Source of the DNA: Shewanella ulleungensis
GTDB taxonomy: Bacteria > Pseudomonadota > Gammaproteobacteria > Enterobacterales > Shewanellaceae
Reading direction: 5' to 3'
DNA: 64,000 bases
NCBI RefSeq assembly: GCF_014648315.1
Contig: NZ_BMQW01000001.1
Location: forward strand, 496,001 to 560,000
A program made the position numbers and the translations under genes. Of this stretch, positions 38,290 through 47,350 are shown piece after piece. Position 1 is the stretch's first letter. Each line of letters opens with the position of its first letter. The notes beneath the pieces are model-generated. The model was not told where the DNA came from. It saw nothing but the letters and a program-made list of their open reading frames with translations, and did no database searches.

Positions 38290-39264
38290 CTATTTGTTTG
38301 ATAAGCTATAAACATAAGCAGCAATAACGTGAACTTTCTCTTCACCGAGAATGTCTTTCCATGCTGGCATAACACCGGCACGACCGTTAATGATTGACTC
38401 TTCAATATAGCCACGGCTTCCGCCATATAACCAAACATTGTCAGTTAGGTTAGGGGCACCCATGAACTTGTTGCCTTTAGCATCCATACCATGACACGCA
38501 AAACAACCTTTCATGAACGAACCTTGACCTTGAGCAGCAAGTGCTTCGTCGTGCTCACCACCAGACAGTTTGATCACATATTCAGCTAGACCTTTAATCT
38601 CGCTGTCTTCGATAGGTAAACCACCTTTAGGCGGCATCATACCGTTACGACCATTCATTAACGTGGTTTTGATAGTGGCTAAATCGCCACCATATAACCA
38701 ATCGTCGTCTGTAAGGTTAGGGAAGCCTTTTGAACCACGTGCGTCAGAACCATGACATTGAGCGCAGTTTTGTAAAAATAAACGACCACCCACTTTCAAT
38801 GCTTCTTCATCTTTAACTAACTCTTCTAACGGAGTCGCTAAATACGCAGCAAAGATAGGACCATATTTTTCATCAGCATGAGCCACTTCACGGTCATACT
38901 GTGATAAACGGTTTTCTGCTTTTGCGGCTTCAAGTGCTGCTGCTGAATCGGCTTTTAGACCTAGTTCAGTTCCAATACTTTGGTTAGAACTTGTCCAACC
39001 AAATAGGCCTTTGTAGTTACCAAGGCCAGGGTATAGAGCTAAATAGATCACACCGAATACGATAGTCAGATAGAACATATAAGCCCACCACTTTGGCAGC
39101 GGGTTGTTAAGTTCTTCAATGCCATCAAACTCGTGGCCCATTGATTTGCCTTCTTCTACACCAGTGTAATTATTATTCACTAGCTTAAGCAGAATAAAAC
39201 AACCAACAATGACCACAATAGTCAGTACAGAAATCCAAATGCTCCAGAAGTTACTCATAATCAT
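38290..39264 (-). CDS. ccoP: cbb3 oxidase di-haem subunit CcoP
   Basis: 324 residues. Two N-terminal membrane helices (about 10-30 and 58-80) precede two c-type haem domains with CAQCH at 167-171 and CFACH at 254-258; each is followed by its Met-ligand region (NGMMPP and AGVMPAW). It passes electrons to CcoN. Its ATG overlaps the ccoQ stop by one base. Confidence 0.97.
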   Translation of the reverse strand: MIMSNFWSIWISVLTIVVIVGCFILLKLVNNNYTGVEEGKSMGHEFDGIEELNNPLPKWWAYMFYLTIVFGVIYLALYPGLGNYKGLFGWTSSNQSIGTELGLKADSAAALEAAKAENRLSQYDREVAHADEKYGPIFAAYLATPLEELVKDEEALKVGGRLFLQNCAQCHGSDARGSKGFPNLTDDDWLYGGDLATIKTTLMNGRNGMMPPKGGLPIEDSEIKGLAEYVIKLSGGEHDEALAAQGQGSFMKGCFACHGMDAKGNKFMGAPNLTDNVWLYGGSRGYIEESIINGRAGVMPAWKDILGEEKVHVIAAYVYSLSNK

Positions 39265-39440
39265 TACTTCTGCTCTCCTGAGTCTTTAGACATTTTAGCC
39301 AGTTCATCTTCTGAAAATACTAAGTTAGCCGCTTCGTCAAATTTTGACTTACTATGCTTACTGTATGCCCAGTAGAAGATCCCGACAAACGTCACCATTA
39401 CAATAATGGTTAAAATGCCTTGAAAAGTACCGTAATCCAT
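39264..39440 (-). CDS. ccoQ: cbb3 oxidase small subunit CcoQ
   Basis: A 58-residue frame that I translated by hand: one membrane helix (LTIIVMVTFVGIFYWAY) then a charged tail ending SGEQK. The second ATG (39440) is better spaced from GGAGG than the one at 39443. The product stabilises the CcoNOP complex. Its TAA overlaps the ccoP start. Confidence 0.93.
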   Translation of the reverse strand: MDYGTFQGILTIIVMVTFVGIFYWAYSKHSKSKFDEAANLVFSEDELAKMSKDSGEQK

Positions 39441-39449
39441 CATTGCCTC

Positions 39450-40076
39450 CTACTTGAGTGCGTGACCCAAAGATTGCAAATAAGCGATTAGTGCTTGTAG
39501 TTCAGTTTTGCCTTCAACCGCTTTTTGAGCGCCAGCAATTTCTTCGTCAGTGTACAGATCATTACCTTTATAACCGCCTTTATGCAGGTTACGTAAAATA
39601 GTCATCTTATCACCGGTTAATTTGCCGTCGAGCGTGTTTTCAGCTAACCACGGGAAAGCAGGCATGTTCGACTGAGGAACAACGTCACGTGGATTGATTA
39701 AATGCACTTCATGCCATCTATCACTGTAACGACCACCAACACGGGCTAAATCAGGACCTGTACGCTTAGAACCCCATTGGAAAGGGTGATCCCAAACGGA
39801 TTCCCCTGCAACTGAATAGTGACCGTAACGTTCAGTTTCTGCACGTAAAGGACGGATCATCTGGCTGTGACAGTTGTAACAACCCTCACGAACATAAATA
39901 TCACGACCTTCAATCTGCAGTGCAGTATAAGGAATTAACCCTTCAACCGCTTCAGTAGTATCTTTCTGAAAAATTAGCGGCGTAATTTGCACTAAACCAC
40001 CAAAACTAATAGCGATTACAGTGAAAATGGCTAGCAGGCCCACATTCTTTTCAATTAATTCATGATTAAATTTCAT
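39450..40076 (-). CDS. ccoO: cbb3 oxidase mono-haem subunit CcoO
   Basis: 208 residues with one N-terminal membrane helix (residues 13-33) and a single haem site CYNCH (66-70) followed by [16 protein letters not shown] carries the probable axial Met. GGAG precedes the ATG. It sits between ccoN and ccoQ. Confidence 0.97.
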   Translation of the reverse strand: MKFNHELIEKNVGLLAIFTVIAISFGGLVQITPLIFQKDTTEAVEGLIPYTALQIEGRDIYVREGCYNCHSQMIRPLRAETERYGHYSVAGESVWDHPFQWGSKRTGPDLARVGGRYSDRWHEVHLINPRDVVPQSNMPAFPWLAENTLDGKLTGDKMTILRNLHKGGYKGNDLYTDEEIAGAQKAVEGKTELQALIAYLQSLGHALK

Positions 40077-40088
40077 CGAATCTGCTCC

Positions 40089-41516
40089 TTAAGCTTCTGC
40101 TAACGCAGGTAGTGAATCTTTAGGCGCTTTAACAGTGCGAAGCACGTTGTAAGCCATAATCAACATACCAGTTAAGAAGAAACAACCACCAAGAAAGCGT
40201 ACAAAGTAGAATGGGTATGAAGCTTCTAAACTCTCAACGAAACTGTACGTTAACGTACCGTCAGAGTTTACTGCGCGCCACATAAGACCTTGCATAACAC
40301 CAGAAATCCACATACTTACGATATATAACACAGTACCGATAGTCGCTAACCAGAAATGGACGTTTACAAGCGAAGTGCTATACATACGGCCTTGATTAAA
40401 CAATACAGGAACTAAATGATATAACGAACCAATAGACACCATTGCAACCCAGCCTAGCGCGCCAGAGTGAACGTGACCAACGGTCCAGTCAGTGTAATGT
40501 GATAACGCATTTACTGTTTTAATTGCCATCATTGGGCCTTCAAAGGTAGACATACCATAGAAAGACAATGAAACAACTAAGAAACGTAATACTGGGTCTG
40601 TACGTAGCTTATGCCAAGCACCAGACAGGGTCATAATGCCGTTAATCATACCGCCCCAAGAAGGAGCAAATAAGATTAATGACATCACCATACCTAATGA
40701 CTGAGTCCAGTCAGGAAGGGCAGTGTAATGTAAGTGGTGAGGACCGGCCCAAATGTATAACGCAATCAATGCCCAAAAGTGAACAATGGATAAACGGTAT
40801 GAATACACCGGACGACCAGCTTGCTTAGGTACGAAGTAATACATCATCCCCAAGAAACCAGCAGTAAGTAAGAAGCCTACCGCATTATGACCATACCACC
40901 ACTGAACCATTGCATCGACAGCGCCAGAGTACAATGAGTAAGACTTAAATAGACTTACAGGCACTGCCATTGAGTTAACAATGTGCAATACAGCAACAGT
41001 GATAATAAAGGCACCAAAGAACCAGTTAGCCACATAAATATGAGACGTAGTTCGTTTAGCTATTGTGCCAAAAAATACAATTGCATAGCAGACCCAAATA
41101 ACGGTAATGGCAATATCAATTGGCCATTCTAATTCGGCATACTCTTTACCTTGAGTGAACCCCATAGGTAGAGTAATTGCTGCAGCAATAATAACAGCTT
41201 GCCAACCCCAGAAAGTAAATGCAGCCAATTTAGGCGCAAATAAACGGATTTGACAAGTACGTTGCACAACATAGTAGGATGTAGCGAAAAGAGCTGATGT
41301 TCCGAACGCAAAAATCACCGCATTGGTATGTAAAGGTCGTAAACGACTAAACGTTAACCACGGTGTTTCAAAGTTCAGTTGTGGCCAGATTAACTGAGCC
41401 GCAATCAATACACCCACTGCCATACCAACGATTCCCCACAAAACTGTGGTTAGTGCGAATTGGCGGACAATAGTGTAGTTGTAATCAGCGCCTGTAGACT
41501 GGGAATGGTTCATCAT
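40089..41516 (-). CDS. ccoN: cbb3 oxidase catalytic subunit CcoN
   Basis: 475 residues with about twelve membrane helices and many conserved His, including [36 protein letters not shown] and [10 protein letters not shown]. These ligate haem b, haem b3 and CuB. The subunit reduces oxygen to water at high affinity. The operon is preceded by FNR sites. Confidence 0.97.
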   Translation of the reverse strand: MMNHSQSTGADYNYTIVRQFALTTVLWGIVGMAVGVLIAAQLIWPQLNFETPWLTFSRLRPLHTNAVIFAFGTSALFATSYYVVQRTCQIRLFAPKLAAFTFWGWQAVIIAAAITLPMGFTQGKEYAELEWPIDIAITVIWVCYAIVFFGTIAKRTTSHIYVANWFFGAFIITVAVLHIVNSMAVPVSLFKSYSLYSGAVDAMVQWWYGHNAVGFLLTAGFLGMMYYFVPKQAGRPVYSYRLSIVHFWALIALYIWAGPHHLHYTALPDWTQSLGMVMSLILFAPSWGGMINGIMTLSGAWHKLRTDPVLRFLVVSLSFYGMSTFEGPMMAIKTVNALSHYTDWTVGHVHSGALGWVAMVSIGSLYHLVPVLFNQGRMYSTSLVNVHFWLATIGTVLYIVSMWISGVMQGLMWRAVNSDGTLTYSFVESLEASYPFYFVRFLGGCFFLTGMLIMAYNVLRTVKAPKDSLPALAEA

Positions 41517-41684
41517 AATGCTTCCACGGCTTATTACTTATACTTTTAATATTTAGTAAAGCGAACTTTACCTGTTAAGTTGACAAATGGTTACAAAACT
41601 ACCCAGTGATGGCTATTTTTACAGCTATTTGTCAATGTGTTACCTCATGTTTATTGTCTCTATCACGAGGCGGTGTAATGATAC

Positions 41685-41698
41685 TTGAGCTGAGTCAA
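41685..41698. promoter_or_regulatory. Second FNR-like site
   Basis: TTGAG-CTGA-GTCAA keeps the FNR half-site layout with one changed base per arm. It falls about at the predicted transcription start of ccoN. Confidence 0.5.
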
Positions 41699-41726
41699 AA
41701 AAGATACTTCACAACATGCATCAAAG

Positions 41727-41740
41727 TTGATCTAGATCAA
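41727..41740. promoter_or_regulatory. FNR/EtrA palindrome upstream of ccoN
   Basis: TTGAT-CTAG-ATCAA is a perfect FNR consensus. On the minus strand TATCTT (41701-41706) lies where a class II FNR promoter would place its -10. A divergent gene starts 46 bases to the right, so one site might serve both. Confidence 0.88.
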
Positions 41741-41786
41741 GGTCTACAAGATAATGTTATCAATTAAAGAGTAAAGGTTAATCCTC

Positions 41787-42239
41787 GTGCATATAATAAT
41801 CAAATCAGCGGTACTAGTAATTTCTTCAATGTTTTTAGTAGCATGTGATAATACAAAAAATATCAGCGAAAATACTTTTCCGAAAGATCTCACATTATGT
41901 CAATTTTCCACAGGAGAATGTTACAAAAACGTTGCAGATATAAGCGTCGGCTTAATGATCGATCCTGTACATACTCCGAGTGAAAAACCATTAAATATTA
42001 CGCTCAAATCAACACAAGCGATCACTAATATTTCAATGCGAATAGAAGGGCGTGACATGTTTATGGGTGTTATACCTGTTTCATTATCTTCTGTAACAGA
42101 CAATGAGTCGCAGGGAACACTTATTTTTGGGTCATGCAGTAGTAACTATATGGTATGGCGTGCATTCGTTACGTTTGATTATCAGAATCAACAGCGCACA
42201 CTTATGTATGATTTTCTGGCCGATAACCCAAATCCGTAA
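41787..42239 (+). CDS. Hypothetical lipoprotein divergent from ccoN
   Basis: 150 residues from GTG at 41787. A lipoprotein signal with Cys20 (SSMFLVAC). The mature part has several Cys (LCQFSTGECYKN, FGSCSSN) and a beta-rich character; I recognise no named family. The position and the FNR palindrome upstream suggest co-regulation with the cbb3 oxidase; this is inferred. Confidence 0.75.
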   Translation: MHIIIKSAVLVISSMFLVACDNTKNISENTFPKDLTLCQFSTGECYKNVADISVGLMIDPVHTPSEKPLNITLKSTQAITNISMRIEGRDMFMGVIPVSLSSVTDNESQGTLIFGSCSSNYMVWRAFVTFDYQNQQRTLMYDFLADNPNP

Positions 42240-42615
42240 TGTGGTCATGTTTATATAGTCATTGAGTGTAAATATTCAATGAAAAGGCTAATAGAGTAGG
42301 GACGCTTCAAATAATAAAAAGACTGAATAACGGCTCACAACACCGATAAATCAAATAATTTTGCATTTATCGGTTTACCAAATAAGTGTAATACGAGTGT
42401 ATAAGTACATCACAGGTTACAATTTTCACATCCATAAATAGGCTAACTTCCTGAAGAGGCAAAGTCACTTTATACATAATTAGCAGGATTAGCAGGATTA
42501 GAAGGTCTTATAGACTGATATAGTGCACAAAAGGATAATCAAAGTCAATAATCTAATTGATAATCATTCTCAACAATGTATTATAAAATATATGATGTGA
42601 AGATGAGGAGGCGAT
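42240..42615. other. Intergenic region with Fur box
   Basis: 376 bases with no gene. It contains two tandem AGCAGGATT units (42482-42499) and, near the right end, the Fur box listed separately. Confidence 0.5.
42558..42572. promoter_or_regulatory. Fur box
   Basis: TGATAATCATTCTCA matches the 7-1-7 Fur consensus TGATAATNATTATCA at all but one informative base. It is 43 bases before the start of the small Cys-rich gene. Confidence 0.8.
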
Positions 42616-42879
42616 ATGGCCAAGGTCAATGTAGCGATTGATAGCAACAAAGTAGCACAACTGATTAAAGCAGGGCATCTATGCGCCGCAGATTTACAGT
42701 GTTTAGATCGTCAAAGTAAGCAAACCTTATGGCAATTATGCCTGTGGAGTTGCCAAAAGCGTATTGGGTGTCAAAAATCTCAATGCCATCAACACTGTCA
42801 ATTATCCATGGGTTCTGGGTCTACAGAAAAAACTATTTATGATAAAAACATAAACCTACAAAGCATAAATATTAGTTAA
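42616..42879 (+). CDS. Small Cys-rich protein, probably Fur-regulated
   Basis: 87 residues, ATG after AGGAGG. Seven Cys fall between residues 23 and 61, including LCLWSCQKRIGCQKSQCHQHC, which could bind a metal or Fe-S cluster. The last 25 residues are non-conserved in character. I do not recognise a named family; Bfd and FeoC were considered, and neither pattern fits. The Fur box suggests expression under iron limitation. Confidence 0.75.
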   Translation: MAKVNVAIDSNKVAQLIKAGHLCAADLQCLDRQSKQTLWQLCLWSCQKRIGCQKSQCHQHCQLSMGSGSTEKTIYDKNINLQSINIS

Positions 42880-42989
42880 TTGATTTATTTGTTCGCATCC
42901 ATTGATGCCGATAAATAACGTTATCGGCATCAAGCATAATTAGCTATAATAGTCATATAATCAATAACCTAATATCAAATGCATATATT

Positions 42990-44288
42990 ATGACAACCGA
43001 GCCGTTACCACCAGTATTGCCTCTTTTCGACGCCGCTGATTATGTATTACAAGGTAATGCATTTGTTAATCATTACATCACTCGTATTTCAATCGATAAA
43101 GTAACTGATGCAGGGCTCATTATTGAACATTGTGCTGATTGGTTATTTGAACAAAAACAGTCAGAAAACAACTATAAAGCATACCGCAGCGAACTCACTA
43201 CATATTTACATTGGTGTTTCGATGTCGTGTCATTGTCACCAATCGCTGTAACACGTAAAGACATTGCTAAATACATCGATTACTGTCAATCACCACCAAA
43301 CAACTTAATTGGCTACTTTAACGTGGCACAATTTAAGGTAGATAAAGCCAGCGGTGAGCGGATCCCTAATGTGCAATGGAGGCCATTCATTGGTAAAAAG
43401 CAACTTGGAAAATGCCTTCCATATCAATTAAGCGATAATGCACTAAAGACTAAAATAGCAATATTATCATCTTTTTATGGCTACTTAATTAGCGAAGAAT
43501 ACACCGAGCGTAATCCAGCACAGTTATGGCTTAAGCACAGTCGATTTGCCATTAAGCGGAAATTTGCCCTGGACGAAGACAACAATCACCATGCCTTTAC
43601 TGAGTTACAATGGTCATATGTGATTAGCACCGTAGAACAATTAGCGAACAAGCAACCACAACAACATCAGCGAAGTTTATTTCTAATCACACTATTATAT
43701 AGCTGCTATTTACGTATCTCTGAAATTAGTGCACGCGCAGGTTATGCACCGATAATGAGTCAGTTCAGACAAGACCCACATTCAAGCATTTGGTATTTTC
43801 ACGTGCCATTTTCTAAAAGCGGAAAAGCACGCAACATTGCAATTTCTAAAGTACTTCTTAAGAGCTTAATTCAATACAGGCGATATTTAGGCTTAACAGA
43901 TTTACCCAATATTGACGATCAACATCCTATCTTTATCAGGCATAAAGCTGCTGCACATGGCCGCGAATCTGGAAGCGTCAATGCCAATCTAGGCATAAGA
44001 CACATACGAGATGAAATAGATAAGTTAATCAATCTAGCTGCAGACAAAGCTGCAGAAGATGGGTTCGATTACGATAGTCAATTAATGCGTAAACTTACAG
44101 CACACAACATTCGCCACACAGGTATTACGCACGACATCAACATTAATCAACGTCCGTTGTCTCATGTACAAGCTGATGCAGGACATGAAAGTATCGACAC
44201 AACTTCACAGTATTTGCACACAACACAAACTGAGCGACACCAAAGTGCAGCAAATAAACCATTAAATCATCTTGCTGAGATTACATAA
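42990..44288 (+). CDS. Tyrosine recombinase/phage integrase family protein
   Basis: 432 residues. An N-terminal SAM-like core-binding domain (about 40-180) precedes the catalytic domain with Arg242 (CYLRISEIS), His372-x2-Arg375 (HNIRH), His399 (AGHESIDTTS) and nucleophile Tyr408. All active-site residues are present, so it should be catalytically competent. There is no excisionase, attachment repeat or phage gene around it. No clear ribosome site precedes the ATG. Confidence 0.9.
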   Translation: MTTEPLPPVLPLFDAADYVLQGNAFVNHYITRISIDKVTDAGLIIEHCADWLFEQKQSENNYKAYRSELTTYLHWCFDVVSLSPIAVTRKDIAKYIDYCQSPPNNLIGYFNVAQFKVDKASGERIPNVQWRPFIGKKQLGKCLPYQLSDNALKTKIAILSSFYGYLISEEYTERNPAQLWLKHSRFAIKRKFALDEDNNHHAFTELQWSYVISTVEQLANKQPQQHQRSLFLITLLYSCYLRISEISARAGYAPIMSQFRQDPHSSIWYFHVPFSKSGKARNIAISKVLLKSLIQYRRYLGLTDLPNIDDQHPIFIRHKAAAHGRESGSVNANLGIRHIRDEIDKLINLAADKAAEDGFDYDSQLMRKLTAHNIRHTGITHDININQRPLSHVQADAGHESIDTTSQYLHTTQTERHQSAANKPLNHLAEIT

Positions 44289-45215
44289 TTGCCACTAGAT
44301 AGTAGTCAAATTTCAAAGCAGACAATGTCAGCACGATCTCAAACATGATGTTAATGCTATTGATAAAGGTTTTAAGGTCATGGGACGCAGCACAATTGAA
44401 TATTCTAGTTGTTTAACATAACAGCAAATCTATGACTATATGATGTGCACACAAATATACGCACAATGTATATTATGTTAAATAGGGTATTTATGTTTTG
44501 TAGGGTCTGCATCTTGTGTGTGGCTTCTCATACCAAATGAGTTTTGTCTCACTTCGTGGATCTGGCCTTTTAGTATCTAGAATCAGATGGTTATATCGAA
44601 ACAAACGATTTATTTGCACAGCTATGGTGCAATATTTTATTCAGAGCGCTTTTTGTTGTCAGTTTATACCACCTGACTTTTTCAAATCCTGTGGTATGTT
44701 TTTGGTTTGATTGCTAGTCATAACTGTTCATTTGAAATGGTCATGTTGAAATTGTTCAGACACACTTCGCTTATTTCCAAAGCCAGAATCCATTAATCCA
44801 AGTTGTTGGTACTTTGCCTTAACATTGCCTTCATGCTCTCGCGGCATATCAATGTCAAAATATTCAACTTCATTATTACATTTGTTGATAATGATTTTTT
44901 ATAACCTAGCCGCTATCTTTTAGCATCAGGCTGAATCGATGTGATTCTTTTGGTCTTTTAGTACTTTTAGACGCTTCATTAACTAACACCAATATCTGTT
45001 TTCTTAATGAGTATCTGCTTATCAACAATGCTGTATAGATTAGTTTTTGATAATCGGTTAACAGTCTTTGTATCGTCCTACATTCTCTGCAATTTAAAAA
45101 TGTGACCTACCCTAGTAATTTGACGCTAGACTCACTATTAGATAGAGAAATAAGATTATAATTAAAAAAGTTTTATTAAATATTTATCATTCATAACCTT
45201 AAAATGGAGAAGTAC
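44289..45215. other. Non-coding stretch with degraded coding sequence
   Basis: 927 bases. An intact gene is not visible. The minus strand from about 45000 to 44735 keeps coding-like sequence broken by a stop and a frame change (listed separately). A 64-codon frame on the plus strand at 44516-44710 has no start signal or recognisable family. Confidence 0.5.
44737..44991 (-). pseudogene. Degraded gene fragment, unknown
   Basis: Reading the minus strand gives a hydrophilic protein-like segment (LVNEASKSTKRPKESHRFS), a TAG with a frame change near 44900, then EVEYFDIDMPREHEGN and onward to GFGNKRSVSEQFQHD and a stop at 44737. The pattern looks like the C-terminus of a decayed gene. I cannot name the family. 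Confidence 0.35.
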
Positions 45216-45425
45216 ATGAAAATAAGTGCAAGAAATCAATTAAAAGGAACGGTTAAGTCTATCCAAACTGGTGCTGTTAACTCTGAAGTGACTATCGAAT
45301 TATCTGGTGGTGAGCAAATCGCATCGATTATCACTAACGAAGCGGTAAAATCATTAGATTTGAAAGTGGGCTCTACTGCATACGCCATTGTCAAAGCATC
45401 AAGTGTAATGCTTGCTGTTGATTAA
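45216..45425 (+). CDS. Mop-like TOBE-domain molybdate-binding protein
   Basis: 69 residues from the ATG at 45216 (MKISARNQLKGTVKSI), preceded by GGAG. A single TOBE/Mop domain: NQLKGTVKSIQTGAVNSEV, then ITNEAVKSLDLKVGSTAYAIVKAS. Such molbindins bind molybdate or tungstate and store it in the cytoplasm. Monocistronic. Confidence 0.92.
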   Translation: MKISARNQLKGTVKSIQTGAVNSEVTIELSGGEQIASIITNEAVKSLDLKVGSTAYAIVKASSVMLAVD

Positions 45426-45741
45426 TCGTTAGAATCAATATTGATTAGCGCTAGATAATTGTTGATGCGCTTTTTTGAAGAAGTCCTTATGTTTTATTAT
45501 GTTAAATACAGGTAAACATTGGACTTTTGATTCAATTTCAAAAGTTTAATCACGAATAAATTGTACATTCTTCTTGCCCCTCGCCCCTAACTGTCAGGCT
45601 TCAGTAAGCCATAAAAATTGTTACTTAGTCGCACTCATATTTTGAGTTTTAACAATAAAAACAACTCCCATATCATAGAGAAAACAAACCCAACAGCGTA
45701 AACTGTTATTCCAGTTTTGAACAAAGAGAGCCAGACTTGTG
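45426..45741. other. Intergenic region upstream of the PHP gene
   Basis: 316 bases with no gene and no clear hairpin. Presumably the promoter of the downstream phosphatase gene. Confidence 0.45.
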
Positions 45742-46488
45742 ATGAAATTCTCTGTTGATACACACGCCCATACCATCGCTTCGACCCATGCATACAGTAC
45801 CGTACACGATTATTTTGCTGTAGCTAAAAGCAAAGGAATGAAATTATTTGCAATAACCGATCATGGGCCAGACATGGCTGACGCGCCCCACTTTTGGCAT
45901 TTTGTGAATATGCGCGTATTGCCGAGAATTGTTGATGGTGTCGGTATGTTACGTGGCATTGAAGCAAATATAAAAAATGAGTTAGGTGAAATTGATTTTT
46001 ACGGTAACTATTTACAAGAACTCGATATCGTATTGGCTGGATTTCATGAACCGGTATTTCCGCCGTCAACACAAGAAATACATACTCAAGCGCTGATTAA
46101 TTGTATCGAAAGTGGCCACGTGGATATTATTACTCATCCAGGTAATCCCAAATACCCTATCGACATTCATCGGGTGGCACAAATAGCGGCTAAACATAAT
46201 GTTGCGCTTGAAATTAATAACTCGTCATTTTTAACTTCACGTAATGGCAGTCTACCTAATTGCACAGACATTGCGAGAGCGGTTAAAAATGCAGGCGGAT
46301 TATTGGTAATGGGCTCTGACTCTCACGTTGCGTTTAGCTTAGGCGACTTTGATAAATCGATTGAAGTCATTGAGTCGGTAGATTTTCCCCTTGAGCGCTT
46401 ATTAAATCGCAGCCCTGCAGCATTGTTATCTTTTTTAGCTTCAAGAGGCCACACTACCTTAGATGAATATAGCGTGTTAATTGATTAA
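45742..46488 (+). CDS. PHP-domain phosphatase (YcdX-like)
   Basis: 248 residues from the ATG at 45742, directly after an alternative GTG. Metal-binding motifs: [42 protein letters not shown] and MGSDSH. This is the trinuclear zinc site of the PHP family. It is co-linear with E. coli YcdX, which shows phosphatase activity and is linked to swarming. Confidence 0.93.
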   Translation: MKFSVDTHAHTIASTHAYSTVHDYFAVAKSKGMKLFAITDHGPDMADAPHFWHFVNMRVLPRIVDGVGMLRGIEANIKNELGEIDFYGNYLQELDIVLAGFHEPVFPPSTQEIHTQALINCIESGHVDIITHPGNPKYPIDIHRVAQIAAKHNVALEINNSSFLTSRNGSLPNCTDIARAVKNAGGLLVMGSDSHVAFSLGDFDKSIEVIESVDFPLERLLNRSPAALLSFLASRGHTTLDEYSVLID

Positions 46489-46609
46489 CGACATGATAGA
46501 TCCATTCAATAACCTTTGGCGTAATAATAACTATATAACGATTCGATGACCTGTATTAACAGGTTACGACAACATCTGTTTGAATAAGCCACTATCCTAA
46601 GGTTTCAGA

Positions 46610-47218
46610 ATGCATTTTACTAAAGACCGTATTGACGCACTAGAGACACGTACTCGTGCACATTTTATTAATTCATTGTCGGGATTTAAAAGTGCCAATC
46701 TAATCGGTACGCAAGACATTCAGGGCAATACCAATTTATCGATAGTGAGTTCGGTTATTCATTTGGGGGCTAATCCTCCACTTGTTGGCATGATTATAAG
46801 GCCTCATAGTGTAGCTCGACACACCTTTGAAAATATTCTACAAACTGGCTTTTACACTATTAACCAGGTTAATCAGTCTATATATACTCAAGCGCATCAA
46901 ACATCGGCTCGGTATGACAGAGATGAATCAGAGTTTGATGCTACTGGATTAACGGCAGAATACCTTATGGATTTTAAAGCTCCATTTGTAAAAGAAAGTC
47001 GTCTTAAATATTCAGTTAAACTAGCAGAGCATCAACATTTAGCCATTAATGGTACTGAATTTGTGATTGGTGAAATCGTTGATGTCTATGTTGTAGATAT
47101 TGCAGTTGAAGCGGATGGGTTTATCGATTTAGACATCATTGAAACCGTTGCAATCACAGGTCTTGATAGTTATCACACAACGGCTAAGTTAGCGCGTTTA
47201 CCTTATGCTAAAAAATAG
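46610..47218 (+). CDS. Flavin reductase-like FMN-binding protein
   Basis: 202 residues of the split-barrel flavin-reductase type: NLIGTQDIQGNTNLSIVSSV and HLGANPPLVGMIIRPH for FMN binding. The gene has its own upstream region and a hairpin after the stop. The redox partner is not evident from the context. Confidence 0.85.
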   Translation: MHFTKDRIDALETRTRAHFINSLSGFKSANLIGTQDIQGNTNLSIVSSVIHLGANPPLVGMIIRPHSVARHTFENILQTGFYTINQVNQSIYTQAHQTSARYDRDESEFDATGLTAEYLMDFKAPFVKESRLKYSVKLAEHQHLAINGTEFVIGEIVDVYVVDIAVEADGFIDLDIIETVAITGLDSYHTTAKLARLPYAKK

Positions 47219-47241
47219 TGCCAATTGGGTTATTCTAAGTA

Positions 47242-47278
47242 AACAATCCCATCCAAATTAGATTTGAATGGGATTGTT
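47242..47278 (+). terminator. Terminator after the flavin-reductase gene
   Basis: AACAATCCCAT and ATGGGATTGTT pair perfectly, extended by CAAAT/ATTTG above one mismatch, giving a 17-base-pair-long hairpin. The T-run is short. Confidence 0.7.
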
Positions 47279-47350
47279 ATTACCAATATTTATGAAAATA
47301 TCAAAGCAATTATTAGATCTATTACTTGATACTTTTTATTTAGTACTTGC

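Noticed and set aside
42482..42499. Tandem AGCAGGATT repeat as a CRISPR-like element
   Set aside because: Only two copies with no spacers; a trivial short tandem duplication.
44516..44710. 64-codon plus-strand frame
   Set aside because: No ribosome site, no family resemblance and an odd Cys/Trp-rich composition in a decayed region.
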